Shown piece by piece: positions 62,109 through 64,000 of a stretch of DNA of 64,000 bases. This DNA is from Anaerolineales bacterium UBA2181 (lineage in GTDB: Bacteria; Chloroflexota; Anaerolineae; Promineifilales; UBA4811). The position numbers were made by a program, and so were the translations under genes. Each line of letters begins with the position of its first letter. Position 1 is the first letter of the stretch. The stretch spans positions 62,001 through 126,000 of the forward strand of contig DCVT01000011.1 of the NCBI GenBank assembly GCA_002328075.1, read 5' to 3'. The notes under the pieces are model-generated. The model was not told where the DNA came from and did no database searches. It saw nothing but the letters and a program-made list of their open reading frames with translations.

Positions 62109-62215
62109 CGTGCTTCTTTGTGCCGGGAGCGGACTGACAGATCCATGGGACACACCGCAGTATGGGGCAATTGGCTACTTGGGCCTCAACGGTACTCTAG
62201 CACAATAACCCATGG

Positions 62216-62245
62216 TTGACAAGAAGACAAGATGGCTGATATAAT
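62216..62245 (+). promoter_or_regulatory. secG promoter
   Basis: Perfect TTGACA (62216-62221) and perfect TATAAT (62240-62245) with an 18-base spacer, 31 bases before ATG 62276. Confidence 0.85.
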
Positions 62246-62275
62246 TCGCTGCAACGACAGCAGGAAAAGAGAAAC

Positions 62276-62509
62276 ATGAGCGCTTTTGCACCGTATTTCC
62301 AGATTATTGTCATCATCGTCTCGTTCGCTCTGGTGGCGGCAATCTTGCTGCAATCCAAAGGTGCCGGTTTGGGCGGCCTTTTTGGAGGCGAACAGGGTTC
62401 ACTGTACAAGACCCGGCGCGGCGCAGAAAAGTACCTCTTTAATGCAACCATTGGCATTTCGGTGGTGTTTTTTGTGTTTGTGTTGCTGACCTTTGTGGCG
62501 GTTGGTTAG
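62276..62509 (+). CDS. secG: preprotein translocase subunit SecG
   Basis: A 77-residue protein with two spans (about 7-25 and 52-74) joined by a Gly-rich loop, AILLQSKGAGLGGLFGGEQG, the SecG hallmark, followed by RRGAEKYLFNAT. It is part of the SecYEG channel. AGGAAAAGAG precedes the ATG. A strong terminator follows at 62530. Confidence 0.94.
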   Translation: MSAFAPYFQIIVIIVSFALVAAILLQSKGAGLGGLFGGEQGSLYKTRRGAEKYLFNATIGISVVFFVFVLLTFVAVG

Positions 62510-62529
62510 CCCGAATCCGTTAGCCGAGG

Positions 62530-62568
62530 GAGGGTGCTCTGCTATTGGGCGGGCACCCTCTCTTTTTT
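62530..62568 (+). terminator. intrinsic terminator after secG
   Basis: GAGGGTGC (62530-62537) pairs with GCACCCTC (62553-62560), followed by TC and seven T residues. The T-run abuts the GGAGG ribosome-binding site of the next gene, so that gene depends on read-through or an undetected promoter. Confidence 0.88.
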
Positions 62569-62581
62569 TGGAGGCGCGCGT

Positions 62582-64000
62582 TTGATCCGACACATCCGCT
62601 GGCAGGTTGTGCTGGTTGCTTTAGGCCTGGTTCTGTCGGCTCTGCTATTGTCCCGGCAGGCCGTCGGTTTGGAGGAGGTCTATGTGCCGTCCTCCGGTGG
62701 AACGTTGATTGAGGGGGTGGTGGGCTGGCCACAATACCTCAACCCGCTGCTGAGTTGGTCCAATCCGGTTGATCGGGATATCTGTGCGCTGATCTTTGAA
62801 GGGTTGACGCGTTACGACGAGTCCGGTCGGCTGGTGCCGCAACTGGCAACCGGCTGGCACGTGTCACTGGACGGATTGGTATACACTTTCTGGCTGCGCC
62901 AGGACGTGCGCTGGCAGGACGGCACCCGCTTTTCGGCCGACGATGTGATATTCACGCTGAGCCTCATTCAGGCGCCGGGATTCAGAGGCTCATCCAGTCT
63001 GGCCGACCTGTGGCGTTCGGTGCTGGTCGAGAAGGTGGACGACTATACGGTGACGTTCACGCTAGCGGAAGCTTTTGCTCCGTTCGTGGACTATACCACC
63101 GTGGGAATCCTTCCGGCGCATTTGCTGGCGGACGTGGAATGGGCCGATTTGATGCGTCACTCTTTCAACCGGGCTCCGGTGGGGACCGGTCGGTTTCGTG
63201 TGCAGGGTAGTGGCTGGCAGAACAACCGCTTGCTGTTGGTGGCCAACTCCTTGTACCGAGGGCAGCGGCCGCAACTGGCAGGCATTCAATTTCACTTTTT
63301 CACCGATCATGAAAGCCTGTTGGATGCTTTCACACGGGGAGAGGTGCACACGGTCAGCAGTATCCAGATGACCGACATGGCTCGGGCCCAGCGCCTGGCC
63401 GACATGAACATCTTTACCTCAAACATCCCACGCTACACGATGGTCATGCTCAACCTTCGAGACCCCACGGCGCCGTTCCTGCAGGATGTGAGCATCCGCC
63501 AGGCGCTTCTTCATGGGATTGACCGGCCGCGCGTGATTGCGGAGGTCATATACGGTCAGGGTACGGTTGCCAATAGCCCGCTTTATCCGGGGTCATGGGC
63601 GCATCTGGCCGACGTGGCCGAGTACCCGTATGATTTTGGTAGGGCAGCCCGGCTCCTAGACGGGCAGGGTTGGCCGCTTCCCGAGAGGGACAACCAGGGA
63701 ACTATGCTGCCCGAGAGCGAGCTGCTGCCACAGGGAGTGCGGTCGCGGGATGGCCGGGAACTATCCTTCAGGTTGACTGCAGTGCGCAGCACGTTGCACG
63801 AAGCGTTGGCACGGACTTTGGTCCAGGCGTGGGATCAACTGGGAATCCGAGTCACTGTCGAATTGATCGAGCCTGGCGAGTTGCTACCCACACTGCGCAA
63901 CGGCGGCTTTCAGGCCATTCTGGTGGATGTGGACATGACGGGCGACCCGGATCTCTATTCCTTTTGGAGTGAGAGCGCGGCCGAAGAGGGGCAGAATTAT
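62582..64000 (+). CDS. ABC transporter substrate-binding protein, family 5 (3' end outside window)
   Basis: The frame is open to the right edge: 473 codons from TTG 62582, which has GGAGG eight bases upstream. It has a hydrophobic signal segment (about 7-23), then the SBP_bac_5 (peptide/nickel-binding) pattern: LIEGVVGWPQYLNPLL, IFEGLTRYDESG, LVPQLATGWHVS, FWLRQDVRWQDGTRFSADDV, and later IRQALLHGIDRPRVI and DVDMTGDPDLYSFW. There is no lipobox Cys, so it may be anchored by the N-terminal helix. Ligand unknown; oligopeptides are typical of the family. Confidence 0.88.
   Translation, partial: MIRHIRWQVVLVALGLVLSALLLSRQAVGLEEVYVPSSGGTLIEGVVGWPQYLNPLLSWSNPVDRDICALIFEGLTRYDESGRLVPQLATGWHVSLDGLVYTFWLRQDVRWQDGTRFSADDVIFTLSLIQAPGFRGSSSLADLWRSVLVEKVDDYTVTFTLAEAFAPFVDYTTVGILPAHLLADVEWADLMRHSFNRAPVGTGRFRVQGSGWQNNRLLLVANSLYRGQRPQLAGIQFHFFTDHESLLDAFTRGEVHTVSSIQMTDMARAQRLADMNIFTSNIPRYTMVMLNLRDPTAPFLQDVSIRQALLHGIDRPRVIAEVIYGQGTVANSPLYPGSWAHLADVAEYPYDFGRAARLLDGQGWPLPERDNQGTMLPESELLPQGVRSRDGRELSFRLTAVRSTLHEALARTLVQAWDQLGIRVTVELIEPGELLPTLRNGGFQAILVDVDMTGDPDLYSFWSESAAEEGQNY

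Noticed and set aside
1..64000. CRISPR arrays, tRNA/rRNA genes, insertion sequences, phage genes
   Set aside because: Looked for and not seen; the window appears to be continuous chromosomal housekeeping and envelope content.

Overview
The window looks like part of a chromosome from a bacterium of the phylum Chloroflexota, probably the Anaerolineae/Caldilineae side. That is an inference. It rests on high GC, GTG/TTG starts, secreted proteins with long Thr/Pro linkers, a sortase and LytR-CpsA-Psr enzyme with no outer-membrane genes, an FtsZ cluster beside NrdR and a B12-dependent ribonucleotide reductase, and a secreted protein ending in a YLPIISK-type tail. No phage, transposon, CRISPR array, tRNA or rRNA was found. 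The content is chromosomal housekeeping plus cell-surface genes.

Region 1 (1-2182, minus strand): a promoter and a complete isoleucine T-box leader (specifier ATC, antiterminator, terminator) precede a GNAT acetyltransferase, an AlaX-like tRNA-editing protein and the start of ileS. Region 2 (2469-8307): a small surface protein with an IPESG-type sorting signal next to a TPR-sortase fusion; truD-tex on the minus strand; a divergent HAD phosphatase. Region 3 (8435-16399): a pseudo-PP2C/beta-propeller membrane protein, an LCP ligase, a PPC-repeat lipoprotein and an HtrA-like lipoprotein protease. Region 4 (16538-19255, minus): prsA-like foldase lipoprotein, linker protein, rsmI. Region 5 (19520-25197): three tandem membrane-anchored proteins that share a glycosidase-like module.

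Region 6 (25290-46456): a nearly complete division and cell-wall (dcw) cluster: mraZ, rsmH, ftsL-like, ftsI, murF, mraY, murD, ftsW, murG, cvpA, murC, a 51-codon ORF, murB, ddl, ftsQ, ftsA, ftsZ, then nrdR and nrdJ. murE is absent from its usual place. Phased TGGGG-type repeats at the mraZ promoter look like a MraZ operator. Region 7 (46450-47897): a stand-alone pyruvate-kinase alpha/beta-domain protein and a YgjP-like metallopeptidase. Region 8 (48307-51777, minus): a secreted double 5'-nucleotidase. Region 9 (52312-59376): DUF1786 protein, YbaK deacylase, small membrane protein, glnA behind a leader terminator, secD-secF, and a zinc alcohol dehydrogenase. Region 10 (59600-64000): a decayed GAF-domain gene, sirtuin, REC-TadZ-like protein (minus), then secG and the 5' part of an ABC peptide-binding protein (plus).

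The most notable observations are the Ile T-box controlling an editing factor together with IleRS, a probable transcription attenuator before glnA, two promoters with identical leaderless geometry, the MraZ operator, the unannotated small ORF between murC and murB, a Cys in place of the MurB catalytic Ser, and the broken GAF gene. I did not find a clearly new defence or mobile system.
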